NCBI RefSeq assembly: GCF_011045195.1
Contig: NZ_CP049199.1
Span: 1,054,001 to 1,118,000 of the forward strand
DNA from: Caulobacter soli
GTDB lineage: Bacteria; Pseudomonadota; Alphaproteobacteria; Caulobacterales; Caulobacteraceae
Direction of reading: 5' to 3'
Length of the DNA: 64,000 nt
The notes under the pieces were generated by a model. The model was not told where the DNA came from. It made no database searches and worked only from the letters and a program-made list of their open reading frames with translations. A program made the translations under genes and the position numbers. The stretch's first letter is position 1, and every line of letters starts with the position of its first letter. Of this stretch, positions 1-10,607 are shown in pieces.

Positions 1-23
1 GCTCAACAATAAAGGGAGGCGAC

Positions 24-1454
24 ATGCGCGGCGCGACCAAGACCATCCTCATGACGGCGGCGGCGTTGTCGACCCTGGCCCTGGCGGGCCTCGCCCAGGC
101 CCAGAGCGCGTCCAAGGACGCCAGCGAGCCGGCCTTCCGCGGCCTCTACAAGGAACTGGTCGAGACCAACACCACGGCCTCGGTCGGCAGCTGCACGGCC
201 GCCGCCCAGGCCATGGGCGCGCGGCTGAAGGCGGCGGGCTTTCCCGACAGCGACGTGAAGGTGGTCTTCCCCGACGAGCACCCCAAGGCCGGCGCCCTGC
301 TGGCCACCCTGCACGGCAAGGACCCCAGCGCCGGCGCCATCCTGCTGATGGCCCATATCGACGTGGTCGAGGCCAAGCGCGAGGACTGGGTGCGCGACCC
401 GTTCACCCTGATCGAGGAAGGCGGCTACTTCTACGCCCGCGGCGCCAGCGACGACAAAGCCATGGCGGCGATCTTCACCGACAGCCTGGTGCGCTACAAG
501 AAAGAGGGCTTCGCGCCCAAGCGCGACATCAAGCTGGCCCTGACCTGCGGCGAGGAGGGCGGCCAGTTCAACAGCGTGCCCTGGCTGCTGGAAAAGCACC
601 CGGAAGCCATGAAGGCCGACTTCGCGCTGAACGAGGGCGACGACAGTCGCCTGGACGAGACGGGCAAGCCCAAGCTGCTGTCCATCCAGGTCGGCGAGAA
701 GGTCTATATGGACTACAATCTGGAGGTCACGAACCCGGGCGGCCACTCCTCGCGGCCGGTCAAGGACAACGCGATCTACCACCTGGCTGGCGGCCTCTCG
801 CGCCTGGGCGCCTATGACTTCCCGATCGCCCTGAACGACGCGACCAAGGCCTATTACGAGCAGAGCGCCAGGATCGAGCCCGATGCCGAGGTCGCCAACG
901 CCATGCGGGCGATCGTCAAGGATCCGTCCGACGCGGCCGCCGCCGCCATCCTGGCCCGCGATCCCGCCCGCAACAGCATGATGCGCACCACCTGCGTGGC
1001 GACCATGGCCGAGGCCGGCCACGCGCCCAACGCCCTGCCGCAACGGGCCAAGGCCAATGTCAATTGCCGCATCCTGCCGGGCAACGATCCCAAGGTCATC
1101 CGCGACCAGCTGGAGCAGGTCGTCGCCGACCCGGCCATCAAGATCACCCTGGCCGCCGACCCCGACCCGGTCAGTCCGCCGCCGCCGCTGACGCCCCGGA
1201 TCATGGGACCGGCCACCAAGGTCGCCGGCAAGATCTGGCCTGGCGTTCCGTTCATCCCGGCCATGCTGACCGGCGCCACGGACGGCCGCTTCACCAACGC
1301 CGCCGGCGTGCCGACCTACGGCCTGTCGGGCCTGATGGCCGGCCCGGACGGCGACAACATCCACGGCCTGAACGAGCGCATCCAGGTCAAGGCCCTGATG
1401 AACGGCCGCCAGTTCCTGTACGAGGTGGTCAAGCTGTACGCGGACGGGAAGTAG
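24..1454 (+). CDS. Secreted M20-family metallopeptidase
   Basis: Probable zinc exo- or carboxypeptidase of the M20/M25/M40 family, 476 aa. A signal peptide (about residues 1-26, ending AQA) sends it to the periplasm. Metal-binding signatures are visible: H111 and D113 in AHIDVV, the bridging acid in GASDDKA (about 140-146), the catalytic glutamate pair E177/E178 in CGEEGG, and a late HGLNE motif that would give the last His ligand. The bacterial dimerisation domain lies between. The ATG follows a strong GGGAGG ribosome site 5 bases upstream, so the start is secure. Substrate not determinable. Its 3' end runs into a palindromic repeat. Confidence 0.85.
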   Translation: MRGATKTILMTAAALSTLALAGLAQAQSASKDASEPAFRGLYKELVETNTTASVGSCTAAAQAMGARLKAAGFPDSDVKVVFPDEHPKAGALLATLHGKDPSAGAILLMAHIDVVEAKREDWVRDPFTLIEEGGYFYARGASDDKAMAAIFTDSLVRYKKEGFAPKRDIKLALTCGEEGGQFNSVPWLLEKHPEAMKADFALNEGDDSRLDETGKPKLLSIQVGEKVYMDYNLEVTNPGGHSSRPVKDNAIYHLAGGLSRLGAYDFPIALNDATKAYYEQSARIEPDAEVANAMRAIVKDPSDAAAAAILARDPARNSMMRTTCVATMAEAGHAPNALPQRAKANVNCRILPGNDPKVIRDQLEQVVADPAIKITLAADPDPVSPPPPLTPRIMGPATKVAGKIWPGVPFIPAMLTGATDGRFTNAAGVPTYGLSGLMAGPDGDNIHGLNERIQVKALMNGRQFLYEVVKLYADGK

Positions 1455-1466
1455 GAGCCCTACTGG

Positions 1467-1568
1467 TGTCATCCCGGACAAGCGCGAAGCGCGCCGATCC
1501 GGGACCGCCGGAAGCGCTGAGTTCACGCGTCGGTCCCGGGTCTTCGCTGCGCTACGCCCGGGATGACA
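1467..1568. repeat. Intergenic palindromic repeat (GTCATCCCGG family)
   Basis: Imperfect inverted repeat of about 100 bp. The left arm begins TGTCATCCCGG and contains GCGAAGCGC. The right arm ends CCCGGGATGACA and contains the matching TTCGCTGCGC. It fills the gap between the M20 and M48 genes and resembles the short dispersed hairpin elements seen elsewhere in the window. It may act as an RNA hairpin at the transcript end. Confidence 0.7.
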
Positions 1569-1630
1569 GCAGATGCGCGTGGGATTAGATGCAGAACGGC
1601 CATGACACTGGCCGACGTCGGGAAACATTC

Positions 1631-2374
1631 ATGCGCCCCATTCCGCCGCCGGCCGCCGCCATCGCCGCCCTGGCCCTGTCGGCCTGCGCCTACAATCCAG
1701 ACCTCGGCCGCCAGCAGATCGCCATCGTCGACGACTCCAGCCTGACCAAGGCCGGCGAGCAGGCCTGGAACGAGACGCTGAAGACCAGCAAGGTCAGCCC
1801 CGACAAGGCCGCCAACGCCCGGGTGCGCGCCGTGGGCCAGCGGGTGGTCGAGGCCGCCGGCCTGGGCGGCCGGCCGTGGGACTACGCGGTGTTCGAGGAC
1901 GCTTCGCCCAACGCCTTCGTGCTGCCCGGCGGCCATGTCGGGGTGACCACGGGCCTGCTGAAGATCGTCGACAACGACGACCAACTGGCCGCCGTGATCG
2001 GTCACGAGGCCGGTCACGTCGTCGCCCACCACGCGGCCGAGCGGCAATCGCAGAACCTGACCTCCAGCCTGGTCCTGGGCGTGCTGGGCGTGGCCGCCGG
2101 CGGCGATGCGGGCCGGGCGATCTCAAGCTACGGCGGCGACGCGGCCAAGTACGGCTTCCTGTTGCCGTTCTCGCGCAAGCAGGAGTTGGAGGCCGACCGC
2201 CTGGGCGTCGACTTCATGCAGCGGGCCGGCTACCGCCCGCGCGAGGCGGTGATCCTGTGGGAGCACATGCAGGCCCAGGGAGGATCCAGCAGTCCGCAGT
2301 TCGCTTCAACCCACCCTTCGGACGCCAGCCGGATCGTGGCGCTGCAAAACTATATCGCCCAACGGGGGTGGTGA
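1631..2374 (+). CDS. M48-family zinc metalloprotease, lipoprotein
   Basis: 247 aa. Begins with a short lipoprotein signal ending in a lipobox (LSAC), so it is probably lipid-anchored in the periplasm. The HEAGH zinc motif (H125, E126, H129) and a downstream ELEAD segment (about 185-189) supplying the third ligand mark an M48 Ste24/BepA-LoiP-like peptidase. Members of this group take part in outer-membrane protein quality control. I chose the ATG at 1631 because it starts a clean signal peptide; the frame extends further upstream into the repeat. Role inferred from the family only. Confidence 0.85.
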   Translation: MRPIPPPAAAIAALALSACAYNPDLGRQQIAIVDDSSLTKAGEQAWNETLKTSKVSPDKAANARVRAVGQRVVEAAGLGGRPWDYAVFEDASPNAFVLPGGHVGVTTGLLKIVDNDDQLAAVIGHEAGHVVAHHAAERQSQNLTSSLVLGVLGVAAGGDAGRAISSYGGDAAKYGFLLPFSRKQELEADRLGVDFMQRAGYRPREAVILWEHMQAQGGSSSPQFASTHPSDASRIVALQNYIAQRGW

Positions 2375-2398
2375 GACTTTGGCCGAGTTGCCTTCGGG

Positions 2399-3187
2399 CT
2401 AAGGTTTGACCGAAATCTCGGCCGCGCCGAACCAGACTTCGATCGTGCCCGGACGAATAGTCGGCGAGGCGGCATAGGCTCCGCCCATGTCGTTGGCCTT
2501 TGCCGGCAGGAGCGGCGAGGTCAGCTGGCTGTTGAGCAGCTTGGCGACTTCGCCAGCGACGGGGCAGTCGGATGGCAAGGGGCATCGCACGTCGGGGCTC
2601 TTGTTGCCCGGTACGAGCTCTATCCCGGGCACCACCAGCACCCGCTTTTGCGGAGTTTGCTGTTCCAGCCAGAGTTCAAGCTTTCTAGCCGCCGGGCGCT
2701 GATCCTCTCGGGAGATATGGAAGTAAACGCGCAACAAGTCGGCGGCTGGCGGCGCGGTCGGCGCCTGGCTCGCCTTCAACGCCTGGGTGGCGGCGTCGCG
2801 CGTTGCGGGATCAGTTGATTGGGTCTTGGCCTCCTGGAGCTGGGCGACCAGCGTGGGCGGCAGTTTGAGGCCGCCGTCGGAGCAGACCTGAACGAGTAAG
2901 CCGCCTAACGTCGCGATCCTCTGTCGCCGCTCTTCCTTGAGCGTCTCCGAGGTGCTGGATTCATCGAAAGCCTTGTCGAGATAGGTCATGCTATCGCTGA
3001 CACAGCGTTGCGAGTTTTGGAGCAGTTGCTCGCTGGCGCGTCGCTGACCCTCGGCCGCCAGCCGATTGTCGTTGAACATCTGGGTGGCGACCAGGATCGC
3101 GACCGGAATAAGAAGGCCGCCGTAGCTGGCGATTGTTTTCGCGCGGGTCTCTTCGGTTCGAAGGCGCAGAGGGACTTCGTCGGACAA
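2399..3187 (-). CDS. Membrane-anchored protein of unknown function
   Basis: About 262 aa with one transmembrane segment near the N-terminus (about residues 23-40, GGLLIPVAILVATQMF) and a soluble, probably periplasmic remainder. The C-terminal half holds a sequence-like stretch (RVLVVPGIELVPG) but no motif I recognise. The best start is a TTG at 3187, six bases after a GGGAG site; the frame stays open to another TTG at 3226. Codon use is less GC-biased than its neighbours. It lies between M48 and clpB on the opposite strand. Function unknown. Confidence 0.6.
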   Translation of the reverse strand: MSDEVPLRLRTEETRAKTIASYGGLLIPVAILVATQMFNDNRLAAEGQRRASEQLLQNSQRCVSDSMTYLDKAFDESSTSETLKEERRQRIATLGGLLVQVCSDGGLKLPPTLVAQLQEAKTQSTDPATRDAATQALKASQAPTAPPAADLLRVYFHISREDQRPAARKLELWLEQQTPQKRVLVVPGIELVPGNKSPDVRCPLPSDCPVAGEVAKLLNSQLTSPLLPAKANDMGGAYAASPTIRPGTIEVWFGAAEISVKP

Positions 3188-3384
3188 GACGCTCTCCCAT
3201 AGGTTTCTATCTGTCAGTAAAATCAACTATTGAGAGAATTTTTCTCATAGTCAAGTTTGGAGGGATGATTTTCCAATGTGCTGGCGGCGCTTGTGTGGTG
3301 TTTCAGCAACACTATATGCCGCCTGACGTGGCCGGGCTCGTATGAGGCGGCTGAGTGTTGATCCGCCCATGGAGGGGATGCCGT

Positions 3385-5979
<2,595 letters not shown>

Positions 5980-6003
5980 GGTTCGTCGCCCTCGAATCCT
6001 GTA

Positions 6004-6033
6004 CGGGCGCGTCCGATGGACGCGCCCGTTTTT
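6004..6033 (+). terminator. Intrinsic terminator of clpB
   Basis: Perfect 11-bp stem (CGGGCGCGTCC with GGACGCGCCCG, 6004-6014 and 6018-6028), 3-base loop, then five T residues. It starts 25 bases after the clpB stop. Confidence 0.93.
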
Positions 6034-6103
6034 CTGTCTGGCGAAGCGGGGAAAACGGGTCCAGGATGGCTTCTCAGTCCCCACATATCGCAAATATTTA
6101 TCG

Positions 6104-6128
6104 GGAACCTTTGCCCGATTTCCGCGTA
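6104..6128 (+). promoter_or_regulatory. Possible ECF sigma (SigT/EcfG-like) promoter
   Basis: GGAAC (6104-6108), a 16-base spacer, then CGTA (6125-6128). This is one mismatch from the GGAAC-N16/17-CGTT promoter used by the alphaproteobacterial general-stress sigma factor. It lies about 180 bases before the OmpA-like gene, so it could drive it with a long leader. Match by eye only. Confidence 0.35.
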
Positions 6129-6306
6129 CGCGCGCGTTACTTAGAAGCGGCGTAGAGACATGCCGAAGAATGGCTAAGTCTGTCTAGAACAGGCCCAGAA
6201 TTCGCCTCTTTCGAATGTCGGTTTTCGACTGACGAAGCGCCGCTGATGGACTGTCGAACGGTCCAGCTTGGTGCTCGGTGTTGAAACAAGGTGGAAGGGT
6301 GTCCCC

Positions 6307-6876
6307 ATGATTAGCATAAACTACAAGATGATGATGGTGAGCGCTCTGGTGGCCGGCGGGCTGTCGGTCAGCGGTTGCGCGACCAAGGGCTATGTCAACG
6401 ATCAGGTCGGCGCGGTGAACACGCGGGTCGACAGCACAGACACCAAGCTGGCCGACGTGGACCGGACCAGCCAGGAAGCGCTGAAGCGCGCGACCGACGC
6501 CGGCAAGCTGGCCGAGGGCAAGTTCCTGTACTCGGTGGTGCTGAGCGATGACTCGGTGAAGTTCCCGCTGAACCGCCACGAGCTGTCGCCGGAAGCCGAA
6601 CAGCGCCTGGCCGACTTCGCCAGCAAGCTGAAGGGCGACAACAAGAACGTCTATCTGGAAATCCAGGGCTTCACCGACGCCACGGGCAATCCGCAGTACA
6701 ACGAGACCCTGGGCAACGAGCGGGCCGAGACCGTGCGCAAGTTCCTCAGCAAGCAGGGCGTGCCGCTGAACCGCATGGCGACGATCTCGTACGGCGAGGA
6801 AGATCCGGTCGCCCCGAACGACAACCCGGACGGCCGCGCCCAGAACCGTCGCGTGGTAATCCAGGTCCTGTCGTAG
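6307..6876 (+). CDS. OmpA-family peptidoglycan-associated lipoprotein
   Basis: 189 aa. A lipobox (LSVSGCAT) at about residue 21 gives an outer-membrane lipoprotein with a short coiled-coil spacer (TKLADVDRTSQEALKRA), followed by a C-terminal OmpA/MotB domain with the peptidoglycan-binding pattern (FTDATGNPQYNETLGNERA, then NPDGRAQNRRV). It probably tethers the outer membrane to the wall. The coiled-coil-plus-OmpA layout is not that of the Tol-Pal Pal protein, and no tol genes are near. The start at 6307 makes a proper signal peptide; the preceding leader (6034-6306) holds a candidate stress promoter and otherwise nothing recognisable. Confidence 0.85.
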   Translation: MISINYKMMMVSALVAGGLSVSGCATKGYVNDQVGAVNTRVDSTDTKLADVDRTSQEALKRATDAGKLAEGKFLYSVVLSDDSVKFPLNRHELSPEAEQRLADFASKLKGDNKNVYLEIQGFTDATGNPQYNETLGNERAETVRKFLSKQGVPLNRMATISYGEEDPVAPNDNPDGRAQNRRVVIQVLS

Positions 6877-6885
6877 ATCGCATTC

Positions 6886-6911
6886 GGGGACAGGCGCGCG
6901 CGCCTGTCCCC
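6886..6911 (+). terminator. Hairpin after the OmpA-like gene
   Basis: Perfect 11-bp stem (GGGGACAGGCG with CGCCTGTCCCC) and a 4-base loop, 10 bases after the stop. The T-tract is weak, so this may be a transcript-stabilising hairpin rather than a strong terminator. Confidence 0.65.
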
Positions 6912-6926
6912 GTCTGTGCGTGCGCC

Positions 6927-7036
6927 CCGCTCCTCCCGGCGAATGTCGGGACCCAAGCTGACTTTCCGGACCTGTCGTGGAGGTGGGTCAAGTCGGTCGG
7001 TTTGGGTCCCAACCTTCGCCGGGGCGGGCGGGTTTT
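6927..7036. repeat. Intergenic palindromic repeat (CCCGGCGAATGCCGGGACCCA family), diverged copy
   Basis: Left arm CTCCCGGCGAATGTCGGGAC and right arm beginning TTGGGTCCCAACCTTCGCC form an imperfect inverted repeat between convergent genes. The end near 7030 carries a GGGCGGG-TTTTT tail that could terminate rightward transcription. Same family as 41290-41416 and 62401-62430. Confidence 0.65.
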
Positions 7037-7045
7037 TCTTGGGCG

Positions 7046-7954
7046 TCAGCCCACGACCGCCGGGTGCAGCAGATCCTCCAGGCCGATCCGGCGATACATC
7101 TCGGCCCGCACCCGATCGGCCACGCCGTTGACTTCCTCGGCGCCGTCGCGCGACGGGTCGATGTGGACGCGGAAGGGGCGCTTGCCGAACGGCGTGTCGA
7201 CGACCGCGGCGATGGCCTTGGCCACCTCGCCCGCGTCGGCGTCGGCCGGCTCCAGGGCGGCCAGGCCGTCCAGCGCCAGCTTGGCCACGCCGGCATAGGG
7301 GCCGTCTTCGTATTCCGCCGCCCGTGCTTCGTCGGCCGGCTTGCCGGAGTGGGCGAAGTGGTTGGTGCCCTTGGTGAAGGCGCCGGGCACGATGATCGAA
7401 GTCTCGATCCCCCAGCGCGCCAGTTCGGTCGAGTAGCTGACCGCCAGGCTGTCCATCGCCGCCTTGGCCGCGAAATAGGGCGACAGGTATAGAGGCGTGC
7501 CGCCGCGCGTCGAGCTGGACGACACCCAGACCACCAGGCCCTTGCCCTGCTTGCGCAGCTGCGGCAGGGCCGCGCGGTTCACCCGCTGGGTGCTCAGCAC
7601 GTTGATGTCATAGAGCTGGGCGAACTGCTCGGGCGTGAAGGCCTCGGCCGGGCCAAAGCTCATGTGGCCGGCGTTGTGGACGATCACGTCCAGGCGCCCG
7701 TTGTCGGCGATGATCCTGGCGATCCCGGCCTCGACCGAGGCGTCGCTGGCGACGTCCAGCTCGACGGTGCGCAGGTCGACGCCGTGCTCGGCGGCGTAGC
7801 GGGCGATCTCGGCGACCTGGGGCGCGTTGCGGCCTTCGGTCTCGCGCATCGAGGCGTAGACGGTGTGGCCGGCGGCGGCCAGGGCCTTGGCGCTGAGCAG
7901 GCCAAAGCCGCTGGAGGCGCCGGTGACGACGATGATTTGGTTCGAAGTGGTCAT
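7046..7954 (-). CDS. Short-chain dehydrogenase/reductase (SDR)
   Basis: 302 aa cytoplasmic NAD(P)-dependent oxidoreductase. Visible: nucleotide-binding TGASSGFG near residue 12, the NAG motif at about 95, and the catalytic YFAAK (YxxxK) near 160. The extended C-terminus resembles the classical SDRs that act on small carbonyl compounds. It lies 41 bases downstream of a second SDR on the same strand, so the two probably form an operon controlled by the divergent LysR gene. Substrate unknown. Confidence 0.85.
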   Translation of the reverse strand: MTTSNQIIVVTGASSGFGLLSAKALAAAGHTVYASMRETEGRNAPQVAEIARYAAEHGVDLRTVELDVASDASVEAGIARIIADNGRLDVIVHNAGHMSFGPAEAFTPEQFAQLYDINVLSTQRVNRAALPQLRKQGKGLVVWVSSSSTRGGTPLYLSPYFAAKAAMDSLAVSYSTELARWGIETSIIVPGAFTKGTNHFAHSGKPADEARAAEYEDGPYAGVAKLALDGLAALEPADADAGEVAKAIAAVVDTPFGKRPFRVHIDPSRDGAEEVNGVADRVRAEMYRRIGLEDLLHPAVVG

Positions 7955-7995
7955 GGCGATGATCCTTGAATGGAGGTGTCGGGGAGGGCGTGGGA

Positions 7996-8736
7996 TCAGA
8001 TGATCCCGCCGTTGGCGCGCAGGGTCTGGCCGTTGATCCAGGCTCCGTCCGGCCCGACCAGGAAGGCGATGGCGGCGGCGATGTCCTCGGGCTGGCCCAG
8101 GCGTTCCAGCGGGGCCAGCTTGGCCAGGCGGTCGACCACCTCCTGCGGCTTGCCGTCGAGGAACAGCTTTGTCGCGGTGGGGCCAGGCGCGATGGCGTTG
8201 ACCGTGATGTTGCGGCCGCGCAGCTCCTTGGTCAGGACGCTGGTCATGGCTTCGACCGCGGCCTTGGTCGCCGCGTAGACGCCATAGGTCGGCTGCAGCA
8301 GGCCCACCACGCTGGACGAGACGTTGACGATCCGACCGCCGTCCCGCAGCCGCCCGGCCGCCTCGCGCAGGGTGTTGAAGCTGCCCTTCAGATTGACGGC
8401 GATCTGGCTGTCGAACAGGGCGTCGTCGCTGTCGGCGATCGTGGCCAGCTTCATGATCCCGGCGTTGTTGATCAGCACGTCGACGCCGCCGAAGGCCGTT
8501 TCCGCCGCCTCGAACATCTTGCGGACCGCCTCGGGGTCGGCGACGTCGGCCTGGTGGGCCACGGCCTTGCCGCCGGCCGCGTGGATCTGGCGGACCAGAT
8601 CCTCGGCCGGTTGGGCCTTGCCGGCGTAGTTGACCACGACGGTGAAGCCGTCGCGGGCCAGGCGTTCGGAGACCGCCGCGCCGATGCCGCCCGAGGCGCC
8701 GGTGACGATCGCCACCTTGTGGGTTTGCTGGGTCAT
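7996..8736 (-). CDS. Short-chain dehydrogenase/reductase, 3-oxoacyl-ACP reductase-like
   Basis: 246 aa classical SDR. Glycine motif TGASGGIG at about 14, NNAG at about 92 and YAATK catalytic pair near 158. The start at 8736 is preceded by GGAGAGACGAA, a good ribosome site; the frame is open a little further upstream but those codons look non-coding. First gene of a two-SDR operon, divergent from the LysR regulator 120 bases away, whose probable operator sits between them. This layout usually means regulation by the adjacent LysR protein. Confidence 0.87.
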   Translation of the reverse strand: MTQQTHKVAIVTGASGGIGAAVSERLARDGFTVVVNYAGKAQPAEDLVRQIHAAGGKAVAHQADVADPEAVRKMFEAAETAFGGVDVLINNAGIMKLATIADSDDALFDSQIAVNLKGSFNTLREAAGRLRDGGRIVNVSSSVVGLLQPTYGVYAATKAAVEAMTSVLTKELRGRNITVNAIAPGPTATKLFLDGKPQEVVDRLAKLAPLERLGQPEDIAAAIAFLVGPDGAWINGQTLRANGGII

Positions 8737-8822
8737 TTCGTCTCTCCAGGCCGACACCGCGTCGGCTGTGAGAGGAAGATGAGCTTTTGACTGACGGAGA
8801 TAATCAGCCAATATTCGACAAT

Positions 8823-8844
8823 ATTATTCAGAATTGCGAATAAT
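8823..8844. promoter_or_regulatory. Probable LysR operator
   Basis: Perfect 7-bp inverted repeat ATTATTC and GAATAAT separated by 8 bases, in the gap between the SDR operon and the LysR gene. Its size and AT-rich dyad suit a LysR binding site. Two AATATT copies (8810-8815 and 8820-8825) adjoin it. Confidence 0.6.
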
Positions 8845-8856
8845 GGAGTCGCCACC

Positions 8857-9753
8857 CTGGATCGCTTCGACGCCATGCGCCTGTTCGTCCGCATCGTGGA
8901 GCGGCGCAGCTTCAGCCAGGCGGCGCTGGACCTGAACCTGCCGGCCTCGACGGCCACCGAGGGGGTCAAGCAGCTGGAGGCGCGGCTGGGCGTGCGCCTG
9001 CTGCAGCGGACCACACGCCATGTCAGCCCCACCCTGGACGGCGAGGCCTTCTACCGCCGCTGCCTGACCATTCTCGCCGAACTGGAAGACGCCGAGGCCG
9101 AGTTCAGCGACGCCAAGCCGCGCGGCCTGCTGCGGGTCGACGTGCACGGCACCCTGGCCCGCCATTTCCTGCTGCCGGGTCTGCCGGCCTTCCTGGCGCG
9201 CTATCCCGACATCCGCCTGCACCTGGGCGAGGGCGACCGACTGGTCGACCTGGTGCGCGAGGGCGTCGACTGCGTGCTGCGGGTCGGCGACCTGAAGGAC
9301 AGCGCCATGATCGCTCGCCGGGTCGGGCTGCTGGACGAGGTGACCTGCGCCGCGCCGGCCTATCTGGAGAAGCACGGCGTTCCGACGACGCCCGAGGCGT
9401 TAGGGGCGGGCGGCCACGTGATGATCGGCTTCGTCTCGTCGGCGACCGGCGAGCACTTCCCGCTGGAGTTCACGGTCGGGGGCGCTTTGAAATTCATGAC
9501 CCTGCCCACGGTGCTGTCGGTGACCGGGGCCGAGACCAACATCGTCGCCGCCCGCGAGGGCCTGGGGATCATCCAGATCCCGCGATACCACGCGAAGGCC
9601 GACCTGGAGGCCGGACGGCTGGTCGAGCTCCTGCCGGATTATCCGCCCAGTCCGACCCCGGTGTCGCTGCTCTACCCGCAGGCCCGCCAGATTCCGCTGA
9701 GGGTGCGGGTGTTCATGGAGTGGCTGACGGGGGAGTTCGCCCGGGTCCGCTGA
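8857..9753 (+). CDS. LysR-family transcriptional regulator
   Basis: About 298 aa. N-terminal winged HTH (MRLFVRIVERRSFSQAALDL onward) and C-terminal LysR substrate-binding domain. Divergent from two SDR genes that it probably controls. Start choice is unusual: the ATG at 8875 has no ribosome site and trims the family-typical MDRFDAM N-terminus. A CTG at 8857 restores that N-terminus and has GGAG 8 bases upstream. I therefore place the start at 8857 with moderate confidence; the alternative is 8875. Confidence 0.8.
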   Translation: MDRFDAMRLFVRIVERRSFSQAALDLNLPASTATEGVKQLEARLGVRLLQRTTRHVSPTLDGEAFYRRCLTILAELEDAEAEFSDAKPRGLLRVDVHGTLARHFLLPGLPAFLARYPDIRLHLGEGDRLVDLVREGVDCVLRVGDLKDSAMIARRVGLLDEVTCAAPAYLEKHGVPTTPEALGAGGHVMIGFVSSATGEHFPLEFTVGGALKFMTLPTVLSVTGAETNIVAAREGLGIIQIPRYHAKADLEAGRLVELLPDYPPSPTPVSLLYPQARQIPLRVRVFMEWLTGEFARVR

Positions 9754-9886
9754 CGCCCCCTCCGTCACGATGCGTATTCGCATCGCGCCACCTCCCCCGC
9801 TTTGCGGGTGAGGAGGAAGCGGATCAGCCTCTCCTCCCCCGTGAAACGGGGGAGGTGGCGGGCGAAGCCCGACGGAGGGGGCGTCA
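9751..9886. repeat. Long nested inverted repeat between convergent genes
   Basis: The outer 16-bp arms (TGACGCCCCCTCCGTC and its exact complement) lie at 9751-9766 and 9871-9886, and each contains the stop codon of its gene (LysR TGA, GST TCA on the + strand). Inner arms such as CACCTCCCCCG and CGGGGGAGGTG nest inside. The whole gap can fold into one long hairpin and could serve as a two-way terminator. Confidence 0.8.
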
Positions 9887-10525
9887 GGCTTCCGCCGTCT
9901 CCTTCGCCGCCGCGATCAGCGCGTCGTCGATCTCGGCCGCTCGCTTGGCCGCCGGACGGGCGCTGATCCCGGCCCAGTAGGCCTCGAAGGCCGGGCGCTT
10001 CTCGATCGTGCCGAACATCATGCCCCAGCCGATTTGCGCGCCGACATAGACGTCCGCCGCCGAGAACCGGTCGCCAACGATGTAGGTCTTGCCCTCCACC
10101 GCGCGCTCCAGGGCGTTGAGGGTGTCGTCCAGGCAGCCATAGCCGGCCATGGCCTTGCGGTCGTCGGGCACGACGAAGCCCATCGACTTGTTGGTCACCG
10201 CCGACTCCACGGGCCCGCAGGCGAACATCAGCCAGCGATAATAGGTCCCGCGCTCGGGCGAGGTGACCGGCGGGGCCAGGCCCTTCTCGGGGAAGGCGTC
10301 GGCCAGATAGGCGCAGATCGCCGCGCCCTCGGTGACGGTCACGCCGCGATGGGTGATCGCCGGCACCTTGCCCATTGGATTGACCGCCAGATAGTCGGGC
10401 GCCTTCATCGACGAGGCGTAGTCGAGCACCACGGTGCGATAGGGCGCGCCGACCTCTTCCAGCATCCATCGGATGATCCGGCCGCGCGACATCGGGTTGG
10501 TGTAGAAGACCAGTTCGTCGCTCAT
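9884..10525 (-). CDS. Glutathione S-transferase family protein
   Basis: 213 aa. N-terminal thioredoxin-like domain (LVFYTNPMSRGRIIRWMLEE) with the cis-Pro motif GKVPAI and the E/S pair (TEGAAI) that contact glutathione, then an all-helical C-terminal domain. Serine in the PMSRG segment is the likely catalytic residue. Probable detoxification of electrophiles. Stands alone, and its stop lies inside the shared inverted repeat. Confidence 0.88.
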   Translation of the reverse strand: MSDELVFYTNPMSRGRIIRWMLEEVGAPYRTVVLDYASSMKAPDYLAVNPMGKVPAITHRGVTVTEGAAICAYLADAFPEKGLAPPVTSPERGTYYRWLMFACGPVESAVTNKSMGFVVPDDRKAMAGYGCLDDTLNALERAVEGKTYIVGDRFSAADVYVGAQIGWGMMFGTIEKRPAFEAYWAGISARPAAKRAAEIDDALIAAAKETAEA

Positions 10526-10607
10526 GGCGGACCTCCCTGAAGGTGGCGCGATCCTAGCGCGCGCTCCCGGGTCCGCAATCTCGAAGATCGATGTTATTTC
10601 AAGGGCC

